Below, piece after piece: positions 1 to 8,470 of a stretch of DNA of 15,888 bases. Location of the stretch: NCBI GenBank assembly GCA_004375725.1, contig SOKS01000190.1, positions 1-15,888 of the forward strand. Direction: 5' to 3'. Positions within the stretch are counted from its first letter, which is position 1. The number at the start of each line of letters is the position of its first letter. A model generated the notes under the pieces. That model made no database searches, was not told where the DNA came from, and saw only the letters and a list, made by a program, of their open reading frames with translations. The translations under genes were made by a program, and so were the position numbers. Source of the stretch: Dehalococcoidia bacterium. Its GTDB lineage: Bacteria; Chloroflexota; Dehalococcoidia; Dehalococcoidales; RBG-16-60-22.

Positions 1-11
1 AGGACTGAGCA

Positions 12-1268
12 TTGCGTTCTATTTGGCGATTTAATGACGGGCTATTTTACGGATGGGTGGTGGTGGCTGTTTTTCTGGTAATTGGCATTACGCTCTACGG
101 CATACATTTCTCCTTTGGCGTGTTTTTCAAGTCAATTGAGGCAGAATTCAGTCTCACCCGGGCGGCGACTTCCACCATACTATCCGCCAACATGTTACTG
201 GCCGGTCTGTGCTCTTTCTTTGCCGGTTGGGCCATGGACCGTTACGGGCCGAGACGTGTGGTTCTGCTCATGGGTATCTTTGCCGGCCTGAGCCTGGTGC
301 TGACCAGCCAGACCAATGCCTTTTGGCAGCTGTTCATCACCTACAGCCTGTTGCTGGCCATGGGCACCGGGCCTCTCTTTGTTGTGCCGATGTCGGCCGT
401 CTCTCGATGGTTTGATAAGAAAAGAGGGCTGGCGCTGGGTCTCTCCAGCATGGGAATAGGGCTGGGGATGATGGTCATGGCACCGTTTGCCACCTATCTC
501 ATCACCCATTTCAGCTGGCATACCGCCTATCTGGTGATAGGGCTGCTTGCCTGGTTAATGGTGGTGCCTCTATCCAGGCTCTTAAAAAGAGACCCGGGTG
601 AAATCGGCGCTCTGCCTGACGGAGTAAAAGTGGGTGATATTGAGCAACCAGTTAAAACAGAGACTTCGCCACTGGCTCAGCACCCGGTGTTAGCCATTGT
701 TCAAAATCGCAATTTCTGGATTTTTGCGTCTATCTGGTTCTTATTTGCGGGCTGCCTATTTCTCATATTTACCCACCTGGTACCCCATATCACCGATATC
801 GGCTTTTCTCCGCTGGAGGCAGCAACCGTACTCGGTCTCATGGGTGTGGCTTCTCTTCCGGGCAGGTTACTGATGGGTATTGCTTCCGATAGAATAGGGA
901 GGAAGCTAACACCCATTATCAGCACGCTGGTGCAGGCGGTGGCGATAGCGTGGCTGGTATGGGCGCAAAGCCTGTCGAGCCTGTATTTATTTGCCGTTAT
1001 ATACGGCTTCTTTTACAGCGGTTTTGGCACCAGTGGGGCGGCATTAATAAGCGATACTTTTGGTATGAAAAATATTGGTACCGTGTTTGGTTTGCTGGAA
1101 GTCGGCTTTGGCATCGGGGCAGCGCTCGGCGCAGCGATGGGCGGATATGTCTTTGATGTCAGCGGCAGCTATAAGGTAGCTTTTATGCTCGGTGCTCTGG
1201 CCATGCTGGTGGCCACACTGCTGTTTGCCGTGGTACGGCGGAGAGCGGCTGCGTCGCATTATCAATAG
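12..1268 (+). CDS. MFS transporter, monocarboxylate/OFA-like, first tandem copy
   Basis: Predicted 12-helix inner-membrane transporter of the major facilitator superfamily (418 residues). An FYGWVVV segment opens helix 1. The cytoplasmic loop between helices 2 and 3 carries the MFS motif A form GWAMDRYGPRR, and its second-half counterpart GIASDRIGRK lies near residues 290-300. A long central loop containing LLKRDPGEIG separates the two six-helix halves. The N-terminal FSFGVFFKS pattern resembles monocarboxylate (MCT) and oxalate/formate antiporter (OFA) type carriers, so an organic acid is a plausible substrate, but specificity cannot be read from sequence. The start is TTG at 12, with AGGA at 1-4 seven bases upstream; the window begins there, so an upstream extension cannot be fully excluded. 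The stop is 12 bases before a close paralog, so the two are probably co-transcribed. The promoter lies outside the window. Confidence 0.85.
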   Translation: MRSIWRFNDGLFYGWVVVAVFLVIGITLYGIHFSFGVFFKSIEAEFSLTRAATSTILSANMLLAGLCSFFAGWAMDRYGPRRVVLLMGIFAGLSLVLTSQTNAFWQLFITYSLLLAMGTGPLFVVPMSAVSRWFDKKRGLALGLSSMGIGLGMMVMAPFATYLITHFSWHTAYLVIGLLAWLMVVPLSRLLKRDPGEIGALPDGVKVGDIEQPVKTETSPLAQHPVLAIVQNRNFWIFASIWFLFAGCLFLIFTHLVPHITDIGFSPLEAATVLGLMGVASLPGRLLMGIASDRIGRKLTPIISTLVQAVAIAWLVWAQSLSSLYLFAVIYGFFYSGFGTSGAALISDTFGMKNIGTVFGLLEVGFGIGAALGAAMGGYVFDVSGSYKVAFMLGALAMLVATLLFAVVRRRAAASHYQ

Positions 1269-1280
1269 CGGCAGATTTTT

Positions 1281-2537
1281 ATGTTATTATCAAAATTTAA
1301 GGGCAGGATATTTTACGGCTGGGTGGTGGTGGCCACCTTCTTTATTACCGGTACAGCCATCTGGGGGATTCGCTTTTCCTTTGGCGTTTTCTTTAAATCA
1401 CTGGAGAGCGAGTTCGCGTTGAGCCGGGCGACTACGTCAGCCATCTTTTCCGCGCAGATGGTGCTGGGCGGTATATTCACCATTCTGGGCGGCTGGGCCC
1501 TGGACCGGTTCGGTCCCAGAATAGTTATCCTCTTGATGGGTATCTGCACCGGCCTCAGCCTGTTGCTTGCCGGGCAGACCAGTGCCCTGTGGCAAATCTT
1601 TCTAGCCTACAGTCTGCTAATGGCGATGGGAACCGGCGCTATCTTCGTCGTGGTAATGTCAACGGTCTCCCGATGGTTTGAAAGGAGACGAGGCCTGGCA
1701 CTGGGCCTCGCCAGCCTGGGCGCCGGAATGGGCCCGTTGATGGTGGCTCCCTTTGCCACCTATCTGCTCTCCATTTCTGACTGGCGAATGGCGTTCACCA
1801 TACTTGGTGCCATCGCCTGGGTGGTGGTTATTCCATTGTCACGGCTTCTAAAGCGAGACCCCCAGGAGATTGGCATGCTGCCTGACGGAGCCGAGTTCTC
1901 CGCAAGTACGTTCCTGGAGCAGAAGCCGGTCGTATCGGCGGACCACCTTTCTCCGCGGCAGGCATTCCGGACAAGGAGTTTCTGGCTCTTTATCGGCATC
2001 TTTTTCCTCTTTTCCAACAGTCTGTTTCTGGTTCTGACGCACCTGGTGCCCCATATAACCGACCTCGGGTTTTCCGCGGTGGAAGCGGCCACCGTTCTTA
2101 GCGTAGCTGGCGGGGCAACTATTGTTGGCCGGGTGTTTTTTGGCATGGCGTCAGACAGAATGGGCAGGAAAAGAGCGGTAATGGTCGGTACCCTGCTCCA
2201 TGTTATTGCCATGGTATGGCTGCTCTGGTCGCGGGAGTTGTGGATGTTCTACCTTTGGGCGCTTGTTTTCGGACTTGCCTGGGGAGGGACGGGGCCGACG
2301 ATGGCGGCGCTGATTGGTGACACATTCGGCCTGGGCCGGATAGGGGCCATTCTGGGCCTGCTCGAAGTCGGTTTTGGCACCGGGGCGGGGTTAGGTCCGG
2401 TTATCGGCGGGGCCATTTTTGATTTGAAGCAGAGCTATTTTCTCGCGTTCTTGCTGGGGGTGGCGGCGATGCTGGTGACAACTGTGCTGGTATCATTCAT
2501 CAGGCGGGAAAGGGGCAGAACTGTAGCCAGCAGATGA
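1281..2537 (+). CDS. MFS transporter, monocarboxylate/OFA-like, second tandem copy
   Basis: Predicted 12-helix MFS transporter (418 residues), collinear with the preceding gene along its whole length. By eye more than half of the N-terminal residues are identical, including FYGWVVV, FSFGVFFKS, LLMGI, RGLALGL, APFATYL and LSRLLKRDP. Motif A appears as GWALDRFGPR after helix 2 and as GMASDRMGRKR in the second half. The ATG at 1281 has only a weak upstream Shine-Dalgarno sequence, so translation may depend on coupling to the first copy 12 bases away. The central loop after LLPDG and the C-terminal tail diverge most, which would fit a change in substrate or regulation after duplication. An organic-acid carrier of MCT/OFA type is the best family-level guess; the substrate is unknown. 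The gene ends 9 bases from the convergent end of nuoN, with no visible terminator. Confidence 0.85.
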   Translation: MLLSKFKGRIFYGWVVVATFFITGTAIWGIRFSFGVFFKSLESEFALSRATTSAIFSAQMVLGGIFTILGGWALDRFGPRIVILLMGICTGLSLLLAGQTSALWQIFLAYSLLMAMGTGAIFVVVMSTVSRWFERRRGLALGLASLGAGMGPLMVAPFATYLLSISDWRMAFTILGAIAWVVVIPLSRLLKRDPQEIGMLPDGAEFSASTFLEQKPVVSADHLSPRQAFRTRSFWLFIGIFFLFSNSLFLVLTHLVPHITDLGFSAVEAATVLSVAGGATIVGRVFFGMASDRMGRKRAVMVGTLLHVIAMVWLLWSRELWMFYLWALVFGLAWGGTGPTMAALIGDTFGLGRIGAILGLLEVGFGTGAGLGPVIGGAIFDLKQSYFLAFLLGVAAMLVTTVLVSFIRRERGRTVASR

Positions 2538-2546
2538 GTGGTATCG

Positions 2547-4007
2547 TTAGTAAGCGAATATATTAGCCGCGAGTTGAGCCAGCCTTATCGCATAGCCCGG
2601 GATGACGCCCAGCAGCAGCACGCCAATGCAGCACAGTAGCAGTGCCAGTCGCAGCGCTCCGGAGGAGGGTACTTTCTCTGCGGACGCTGCCTCACCCAGC
2701 CACATCACCTTGACCACACGCAGATAGTAGTAGGCGGAAACGACACTGTTGATTACGGCGATTATCACCAGCCAGAGCAAACCATTCTGTATCGCGGCGT
2801 TGAAGATATAGAACTTGGCCATAAAGCCCGCCGCCGGCGGCATACCAATCAGCGAGATAAGGCAGAGCGTCAGCGCCAGAGCCAGCAACGGTGCTCGCTT
2901 CCCCATCCCCGAATAGTCCTCGATGAGGTCACTATTCAGCTTATTTGAGATAGCAATAATGGCTATGAAGGCACCCATATTGGTGAAGGCGTAGCTGGCG
3001 AGGAAGAAGAGGACGCCGCTCTGCCCGAGGATGTTCTCTGCCGAAGCCATGCCCATGGCTGCCAGTCCCACCATGAGGTAGCCAGCCTGGGCGATGCTCG
3101 AGTACCCGAGCATGCGCTTGATATTGGCCTGTGGTATGGCGATGATGTTGCCGACGGTCATGCTGATAGCGGCCAGCGCGGCAAATATAAGTCCCCAGTT
3201 CAGGCTCAGCCAGACAGGCAGGCCAAAGGCGGAGAAGAAAACCCGCAGGATAACGGCAAAGCCCGCCGCCTTGCTGGCCACGGACAGATAGGCGGTGATG
3301 GGGGTTGGGGCGCCCTCGTAAACGTCAGGCACCCACATCTGGAAGGGAACGGCGGCAATCTTGAAGCCGAACCCAGCGACCAGTAGCACGATGCCCAGCA
3401 AGAGTCCGGGGCTGGCCAGAAGTGTCATCGGTGGCAGCGACTGGATAACCTGAGCGATTTCACCCAACTGCGTTTTACCGGTGAAGCCGAAAATCAGCGC
3501 CATGCCGTAGAGCAGCACCGCCGAAGCAACGGCCCCCAGCAGCAGGTACTTCAACGATGCCTCGGTTGACTTTTTATCTTTTAAGAAACCGACCAGGGCG
3601 TAGAGGGAGATGCTGGTCAACTCGAGGGCAATGTAGATGGCAATCAGGTTGGTGGTGGCGGCCATAAGCATCATGCCCAGCGTGGCCAGGAGCACGAGGG
3701 CATAGTATTCACCCTGAAATTTTGAGAACTTGCTTACGTAATCGGTGGAGGAGAGTATCACCAGGAAGGCAATGCCCAGAAAGAGCATCTTGAAGAAAAT
3801 GGCAAAATTATCCACGGCCAGCATGTTGTTGAAGATGGCCGGGTAGCTGCCTCCCCACATGGCGATGGTGACGCCGCCGGCAATCACGAGGCCGGAAATG
3901 CTGACCTGTGCCAGCCACCGCTTCTGCTCGATAAACAGGTCGAGCAGGATAACGATGGCCGCGATGACCAGCAAAGTTATTTCCGGTATAAACAGGGCCA
4001 GGTTCAA
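2547..4007 (-). CDS. nuoN: NADH-quinone oxidoreductase subunit N (antiporter-like)
   Basis: Antiporter-like proton-pumping subunit of the membrane arm of complex I (486 residues, normal length, about 14 helices). Charged residues expected in the proton path are present: Glu129 in IALELTS (equivalent to E. coli Glu133), Lys216 in GFGFKIAAVPF (Lys217), Lys246 in SVASKAAGF (Lys247), and Lys398 in GFMAKFYIF (Lys395). PFQMWVPDVYEGAP and IKRMLGYSSIAQ are family signatures. The start is TTG at 4005-4007, supported by AAGGAGT at 4013-4019 five bases upstream. It is the last gene of the nuo operon, 21 bases after nuoM. It meets the MFS gene tail to tail, and no hairpin terminator is visible at the junction. 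Confidence 0.96.
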   Translation of the reverse strand: MNLALFIPEITLLVIAAIVILLDLFIEQKRWLAQVSISGLVIAGGVTIAMWGGSYPAIFNNMLAVDNFAIFFKMLFLGIAFLVILSSTDYVSKFSKFQGEYYALVLLATLGMMLMAATTNLIAIYIALELTSISLYALVGFLKDKKSTEASLKYLLLGAVASAVLLYGMALIFGFTGKTQLGEIAQVIQSLPPMTLLASPGLLLGIVLLVAGFGFKIAAVPFQMWVPDVYEGAPTPITAYLSVASKAAGFAVILRVFFSAFGLPVWLSLNWGLIFAALAAISMTVGNIIAIPQANIKRMLGYSSIAQAGYLMVGLAAMGMASAENILGQSGVLFFLASYAFTNMGAFIAIIAISNKLNSDLIEDYSGMGKRAPLLALALTLCLISLIGMPPAAGFMAKFYIFNAAIQNGLLWLVIIAVINSVVSAYYYLRVVKVMWLGEAASAEKVPSSGALRLALLLCCIGVLLLGVIPGYAIRLAQLAANIFAY

Positions 4008-4012
4008 TTTAT

Positions 4013-4019
4013 ACTCCTT
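4013..4019 (-). promoter_or_regulatory. Shine-Dalgarno site of nuoN
   Basis: AAGGAGT on the minus strand, five bases before the TTG at 4005-4007. It decides a non-ATG start for nuoN. Confidence 0.75.
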
Positions 4020-4028
4020 GCCATCATT

Positions 4029-5525
4029 CTAGCCACCCAGCAGCCCAATAACGGGTGCAATGCCGAGCTTGAGCACGTCGGTGATAACGGCCGGATAGAT
4101 ACCGACCAGCATAATCACGGCCACAAGGGCGAACATGTAGGCTTTCTCCAGGACATCGGCATCAGCTGTGCCGTCGTATTGCTCCAGCGGTGGACCGTAG
4201 AACACGCGCTGCAGCATCCAGAGGATATAGCCGGCGGTAACTACCACCCCGAGCACACCCAGAATAGTATAGCCCTGGATCCAGGGCACAGTGGTTGAGG
4301 AATAGCTGCCGATAAATACCAGGAACTCAGCGGCAAAGCCGCTGGTGGTCGGCAGTCCCAGAGAGGCCAGCCCGGCGATGGAGAACACCACGGTGATAAC
4401 CGGTATCTGTCTTGCCAGGCCACCAAACTTACGCAGGTCACGTTCGTGAGTGTTATGCATCACCAGTCCGACCATGGCGAAGAGCAGCCCGGTGACCAGA
4501 CCGTGGCTGACCATCTGGAGGGCAGCCCCGACCAGGCTCACCCTGCCGAGGGCGAAAATGCCCAGTAATACATAGCCCATGTGGCTGATGCTGCTGTATG
4601 CAATCAGCCGCTTAAAATCGGTCTGCCGCATGGTAACGGCAGCACCATAAAGCACGCCGATGATAGCCAGTATGACCAGTATGACGGCATACTGCTGGGC
4701 TACCGTCGGGAACATGGTAACGCACAGGCGGATCATGCCGTAGCCACCCATCTTGATGAGCACCCCGGCCAGCATGACGCTGACCGCGGTCGGCGCATCG
4801 GTATGGGCATCGGGCAGCCAGGTATGAAATGGAAAGACCGGTAGCTTGATGGCAAAGCCGATGAGGAGCAGGAAGAAAATGGCTGCCGCCGGCATTATCG
4901 ACTGCACCAGGCCGAGACCTTGGTTACCGATTTCCAGCATACTCAAGCTACCGGTGGTAAAGTACAGGCTCAGGATACCGGCCAGCATAAAGGCGCTGCC
5001 GAAGAGGGTATACACTACGTACTTGATGGCTGAGTATTCCTTGCGCCCCGCTCCCCAGATGGTTATCAGGAAGTACATCGGGATGACTTCTATCTCCCAC
5101 ATAATAAAGAAGAGCAGCAGGTCGAGGGAGAGAAAGACCCCGAGGATGCTCGTTTCCAGAAGCAGGAGCCAGGCAAAGTACTCGCGTACCCTCAGGTTAA
5201 TCTTCCATGAGATGAGCACTACCAGAAAACCCAGGAAGGCGGTGAGCGCCATCAGCGGCAGACTCAGGCCGTCGACACCCAGATGATAGTAGGCGTTGAT
5301 GGGGGCAATCCACAGCACCTCTTCCTCAAACTGGATCAGGCCAGCGGCTTCAGGCGACCGGTCAAACAGGGCGAAGAGGATAACGGACAGGGCCAGGGGT
5401 ACGAAGGTAAAGATAGCGGCTGTCCACCGGATAACCTGCTCACGGTTGGAGAGCACGAAGGCAATGAGCACGGCACCTGCCGCAGGCAGGAAGAGTATCA
5501 TTGTCAGATAACCCGAACCTATCAA
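4029..5525 (-). CDS. nuoM: NADH-quinone oxidoreductase subunit M (antiporter-like)
   Basis: Antiporter-like pumping subunit of complex I, about 14 helices. Numbering from the chosen start (498 residues), the pump residues are Glu144 in FIMWEIEVIPMY, Lys227 in GFAIKLPVFPFHTWLPDAH, Lys258 in GVLIKMGGYG, and Glu400 in GFAAEFLVF. They match E. coli NuoM Glu144, Lys234, Lys265 and Glu407 in context. DFKRLIAYSSISHMG is also typical. Two in-frame TTG codons compete as start, at 5529-5531 and 5523-5525. AGGAG at 5532-5536 touches the first with no spacing but sits six bases from the second, so the second is preferred. An ATG further in (residue 9) lacks a site. The gene follows nuoL by 19 bases and precedes nuoN by 21. 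Confidence 0.95.
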   Translation of the reverse strand: MIGSGYLTMILFLPAAGAVLIAFVLSNREQVIRWTAAIFTFVPLALSVILFALFDRSPEAAGLIQFEEEVLWIAPINAYYHLGVDGLSLPLMALTAFLGFLVVLISWKINLRVREYFAWLLLLETSILGVFLSLDLLLFFIMWEIEVIPMYFLITIWGAGRKEYSAIKYVVYTLFGSAFMLAGILSLYFTTGSLSMLEIGNQGLGLVQSIMPAAAIFFLLLIGFAIKLPVFPFHTWLPDAHTDAPTAVSVMLAGVLIKMGGYGMIRLCVTMFPTVAQQYAVILVILAIIGVLYGAAVTMRQTDFKRLIAYSSISHMGYVLLGIFALGRVSLVGAALQMVSHGLVTGLLFAMVGLVMHNTHERDLRKFGGLARQIPVITVVFSIAGLASLGLPTTSGFAAEFLVFIGSYSSTTVPWIQGYTILGVLGVVVTAGYILWMLQRVFYGPPLEQYDGTADADVLEKAYMFALVAVIMLVGIYPAVITDVLKLGIAPVIGLLGG

Positions 5526-5531
5526 TACCAA

Positions 5532-5536
5532 CTCCT
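5532..5536 (-). promoter_or_regulatory. Shine-Dalgarno site of nuoM
   Basis: AGGAG on the minus strand. It abuts one TTG (5529-5531) and lies six bases from a second TTG (5523-5525). The spacing favours the second as the real start. Confidence 0.65.
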
Positions 5537-5544
5537 ATCTTTAT

Positions 5545-7470
5545 TTAGCCAAAGAAGTAAATGACAAAAATGATTGCCAGAATACCTATTCCCATAAACA
5601 GGCCGTAGAGTTGAAGCTGCCCGGTCTGGGCGTATCTAATTGCCCGGCCACTGGCGATGACGCCATTGGCCACGCCATTGACGGCACCGTCCACGGCTTT
5701 GTTATCAAACTGCTCAAAACCACCAAAAAGGCCTCTGAACAGAGCATTTTTCACGATAATATTCTCGTAAAGTTCATCAAACCAGTACTTCCGGTAGAAA
5801 AGGGTATGGAGCGGTTTAAACATGCCGCCCACGCGCTCTGCTGAAATCCAGAATTTGCTGTACATGGCGTAGGCGAGCAGAATTCCCAATCCCGCCAGTA
5901 TCAGTGATATCCAGGGAAGCGACAGAGTGAAGGGATGAAAAAGACCTTCAAGGAAGCCATGTGTTTCCCCGTGCCCCATGAAGGCGCCAAAATGCCCGGT
6001 CACGTTCCAGAGCCCGGAAAAGATGGAAAGAACGGCCAGAATTATCAGGGGTATGGTCATCACCCTGGGCGACTCGTGGGGCTGGCCGTGGTGGCTCTCC
6101 TGACCACCGTGCCCGTGTGCGTCCGGAGCGCCGCCCCGGTACTCCCCGCCGAAGGTCATAAAGACGGCGCGGAACATATAGAAAGCGGTCATGAATACGG
6201 TAATCATCGCCAGGTAGAAAAGCACGGGCTGGCTGGCGAAAGCGCTGATTACGACCTCGTCCTTGCTCCAGAAACCGGATAGCGGCCAGATGCCGGCGAT
6301 GCTCAATGAAGCGATAACAAAAGTGACGTAGGTCCAGGGCATATATTTACGCAGGCCGCCCATCAGGCGCATATCAAAGGTGCCGGTGGCATGGTTGACG
6401 CTGCCCGCCCCAAGGAACAGAAGCGCCTTGAAGAAGGCGTGATTGAACAGATGGAAAATACCGATGGCCACCCCGCCGGTGCCCAGCCCCAGCATCATGT
6501 AGCCGAGCTGGCTGATGGTGGAGTAGGCCAGCACGCGCTTGATATCGTTCATCACCAGTCCCATGGAGGCGGCGAAAATGGCGGTAATCCCGCCGATAAT
6601 GGCCACCGTGGTCAGCGCCTCTGTAGAGTGTTGAAAAAGTGGGAACATGCGGGCGACCAGAAAGACGCCGGCGGCGACCATCGTGGCCGCGTGTATCAAA
6701 GCGCTGACCGGTGTCGGGCCTTCCATGGCGTCGGGCAGCCAGACGTGGAGCGGGAACTGGGCCGACTTGCCCACCGCGCCGGCGAAGATGCCAATGGCGG
6801 CCCAGGTGAGCACGGTGCCCGCCAGCACACCGGTGATGGCCAGCTCGTGAAGCTCGTGAATATCAAAGGTGCCCGTGTTCAGGTAGAGCAGCAGTATTCC
6901 CGCCAGGAAACCAAAGTCGCCGAGCCGGGTAACGATGAACGCCTTCTTGGCGGCATCGGCGGCGGACGGTTTGTGGAACCAGAAGCCGATGAGGAAGTAT
7001 GAGCACAGGCCCACCATTTCCCAGAAGACAAACATAAAAACCAGATTATCCGCCAGGACTAGCCCCAGCATTGACATGGTAAATAGCGACATAAAGGCGT
7101 AGTAGCGGTGGTAGCCGGGGTCGCCGTGCATGTAGCCCTGGGAATAAATCTGTACCATCAGGCTGACCACGGTGACCACGATGAGCATCACCGCCGTCAG
7201 CGAGTCCATTATCAGCCCTAGATGGATAGTAACTCCGTCCTCGATGACCACCCAGGTAATGTCAGGGACGGGTATCTCGTGGTGTGGCGCTGCCATCACC
7301 GAAAAGAGCGCCCAGATGGACAGGGCCAGTGAACCACCAATGGCGGCGATGGTAATATAGCCGGCTATCCTTGACTCCGGCCGGACAAGGGGTCTGACGA
7401 CAAAGGCGATGATGACAAAGGAGAAGAGCGGGAGCAAAAATATCAGCCAGACCATCTGGTGCGGTATCAT
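5545..7470 (-). CDS. nuoL: NADH-quinone oxidoreductase subunit L (distal antiporter-like)
   Basis: Distal antiporter-like subunit of complex I (641 residues), with the C-terminal lateral helix region that distinguishes NuoL from NuoM and NuoN. Visible pump residues are Glu151 in FWEMVGLCSY, Lys235 in AVGKSAQFPLHVWLPDAM, His260 in ALIHAATMV, His340 and His344, Lys348 in HAFFKALLF, and Lys404 in FWSKDE. They correspond in context to E. coli Glu144, Lys229, His254, His334, His338, Lys342 and Lys399. A His-rich loop (His452, 454, 460, 461, 465) follows the antiporter core and is common in this subunit. The lateral stretch includes YRKYWFDELYE (residues 559-569). The ATG overlaps the stop of the upstream DUF2007-like gene by four bases (ATGA), with GAGGA four bases upstream, so translation is coupled to that gene. 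Confidence 0.97.
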   Translation of the reverse strand: MIPHQMVWLIFLLPLFSFVIIAFVVRPLVRPESRIAGYITIAAIGGSLALSIWALFSVMAAPHHEIPVPDITWVVIEDGVTIHLGLIMDSLTAVMLIVVTVVSLMVQIYSQGYMHGDPGYHRYYAFMSLFTMSMLGLVLADNLVFMFVFWEMVGLCSYFLIGFWFHKPSAADAAKKAFIVTRLGDFGFLAGILLLYLNTGTFDIHELHELAITGVLAGTVLTWAAIGIFAGAVGKSAQFPLHVWLPDAMEGPTPVSALIHAATMVAAGVFLVARMFPLFQHSTEALTTVAIIGGITAIFAASMGLVMNDIKRVLAYSTISQLGYMMLGLGTGGVAIGIFHLFNHAFFKALLFLGAGSVNHATGTFDMRLMGGLRKYMPWTYVTFVIASLSIAGIWPLSGFWSKDEVVISAFASQPVLFYLAMITVFMTAFYMFRAVFMTFGGEYRGGAPDAHGHGGQESHHGQPHESPRVMTIPLIILAVLSIFSGLWNVTGHFGAFMGHGETHGFLEGLFHPFTLSLPWISLILAGLGILLAYAMYSKFWISAERVGGMFKPLHTLFYRKYWFDELYENIIVKNALFRGLFGGFEQFDNKAVDGAVNGVANGVIASGRAIRYAQTGQLQLYGLFMGIGILAIIFVIYFFG

Positions 7471-7661
7471 AGCTTCCTCAGTACGTCCCTGATAACGTGT
7501 TCTTTATCTTTGGGCACCAGGATGGAGTATTCGGCAAACTCCTGACCGACGGGTATGCCTGAGGCAGGCAGGATGCGGGCGGGAACTCCCTCTCCCTCAA
7601 AGAGCTCTTTCCACATCTCGGCGACCATCAGGCTTCTGGCTTTTTTAACTTCTACCCACAT
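7467..7661 (-). CDS. small DUF2007-like protein inside the nuo operon
   Basis: A 64-residue soluble protein with no membrane segment or signal peptide. Its layout is an N-terminal helix (AEMWKELFEGEGVPARI, residues 14-30), a strand pair around EYSILVP (residues 44-50), and a C-terminal helix (KDKEHVIRDVLRKL). This resembles DUF2007 / putative signal-transducing small domains, whose usual pattern is a helix ending in 'EGIPA' and a later 'VLVP' before a helix. Its function is unknown, and no cysteine, metal or nucleotide motif is visible. It begins 4 bases after nuoK, and its TGA overlaps the nuoL ATG by 4 bases, so it is embedded in and coupled to the operon. That placement suggests a role linked to complex I, for example assembly or regulation, but this is inference. 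The family assignment is by eye and moderate. Confidence 0.75.
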   Translation of the reverse strand: MWVEVKKARSLMVAEMWKELFEGEGVPARILPASGIPVGQEFAEYSILVPKDKEHVIRDVLRKL

Positions 7662-7665
7662 CTTG

Positions 7666-7977
7666 TTACCACTTCAATAAATCGATTTTACTGACATCAA
7701 TATCTTCAAATCCGCGGTAGATGGCGAGGATAATCGCCAGGCCAACGGCCGCCTCGGCGGCCGCTACCACGATGACGAAAATGGCAAAGACCTGCCCGGT
7801 GAGCATGGCCGGCACCACGTAGCGCGAGAACGCTACCAGCGTGATATTGACCGCGTTGAGCATAAGCTCGATGCACATCAGGATAATGACGGCATTGCGC
7901 TTGGCCAGCACGCCGTAAAGCCCGATGGAGAACAGGATGGCGGACAATATCAAATAATGTTGCAAGCCTATAACCAT
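7666..7977 (-). CDS. nuoK: NADH-quinone oxidoreductase subunit K
   Basis: Small three-helix membrane subunit of complex I (103 residues, normal for NuoK), homologous to MrpC/ND4L, lying between the quinone site and the antiporter-like subunits. The two membrane glutamates of the proton path are present: Glu37 in CIELMLNAVN and Glu75 in AAAEAAVGLAI, equivalent to E. coli Glu36 and Glu72. The open frame extends 30 codons further upstream, but that part lies inside nuoJ, encodes no NuoK-like sequence, and would make the protein too long. The ATG at 7975-7977 is therefore chosen. It follows the nuoJ stop by 4 bases, and an AGGGAGAAG stretch at the end of nuoJ can act as ribosome-binding site. Confidence 0.96.
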   Translation of the reverse strand: MVIGLQHYLILSAILFSIGLYGVLAKRNAVIILMCIELMLNAVNITLVAFSRYVVPAMLTGQVFAIFVIVVAAAEAAVGLAIILAIYRGFEDIDVSKIDLLKW

Positions 7978-7981
7978 CTGC

Positions 7982-8470
7982 TTACTTCTCCCTGGCCAGG
8001 ACAACCGCGCCCAGAATGGCGGAAAGCAATAATACTGCGGCAATCTCCACCGACAGGAGGTAGCCACCCTCGCCGAAAAGGCTATTGGCCAGAGCCGCGG
8101 TGGTCGGTGCTGTCGGTGGCATGCTTGATACCGGCCACGGCGTGTTAATTAACGTCAGGACGAGTACTTCCAGAAACAGGATAGCCACAATAAAGGCCGG
8201 GATCTGGAAACGACTGTTTGGGCTGCCCTGCGCCACTTCTCTGGTCATCATGATGGCCAGGATAATCAAAACGGATATGGCGCCTACGTAGACCAGAATC
8301 TGGACTGCCGCCAGGAAATCGGCGCTGAGGGTGACGTACAGCCCGGCCACTATCAGGAAGCACAGTATCAGCGATAGCGCGGCACGGAACACATTCCGCA
8401 GCAGAACTACCCCTAACGCGGCTATAATGCCGACGGCTGCCAGTATCCAGAAAGAGACAACCATTCCCAT
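7982..8470 (-). CDS. nuoJ: NADH-quinone oxidoreductase subunit J
   Basis: Five-helix membrane subunit of complex I (162 residues; ND6 homolog). The strongly conserved third-helix segment QILVYVGAISVLIILAIMM (from residue 57) is present. It contains Tyr61 and the flexible Gly-containing stretch where a pi-bulge forms during turnover in known structures. A longer loop rich in Pro, Thr and Ala (around residues 112-128) precedes the last helix, LLSVEIAAVLLLSAILGAVVLA. The ATG overlaps the nuoI stop by one base (TAATG), so translation is coupled. A second ATG at codon 3 is possible and would remove two residues. Confidence 0.95.
   Translation of the reverse strand: MGMVVSFWILAAVGIIAALGVVLLRNVFRAALSLILCFLIVAGLYVTLSADFLAAVQILVYVGAISVLIILAIMMTREVAQGSPNSRFQIPAFIVAILFLEVLVLTLINTPWPVSSMPPTAPTTAALANSLFGEGGYLLSVEIAAVLLLSAILGAVVLAREK

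Noticed and set aside
6076..6117. His-rich loop in NuoL as a possible metal-binding insertion
   Set aside because: His-rich, low-complexity loops at this place are common in NuoL proteins; nothing here marks it as special.
6391..7002. 203-codon open frame on the plus strand opposite nuoL
   Set aside because: Its Gly/His/Gln-rich composition is typical of the antisense of membrane-protein codons; nuoL is certain.
7978..8067. 30-codon upstream extension of nuoK
   Set aside because: It lies within nuoJ, its residues are unlike NuoK, and the ATG at 7975-7977 gives the normal NuoK length.
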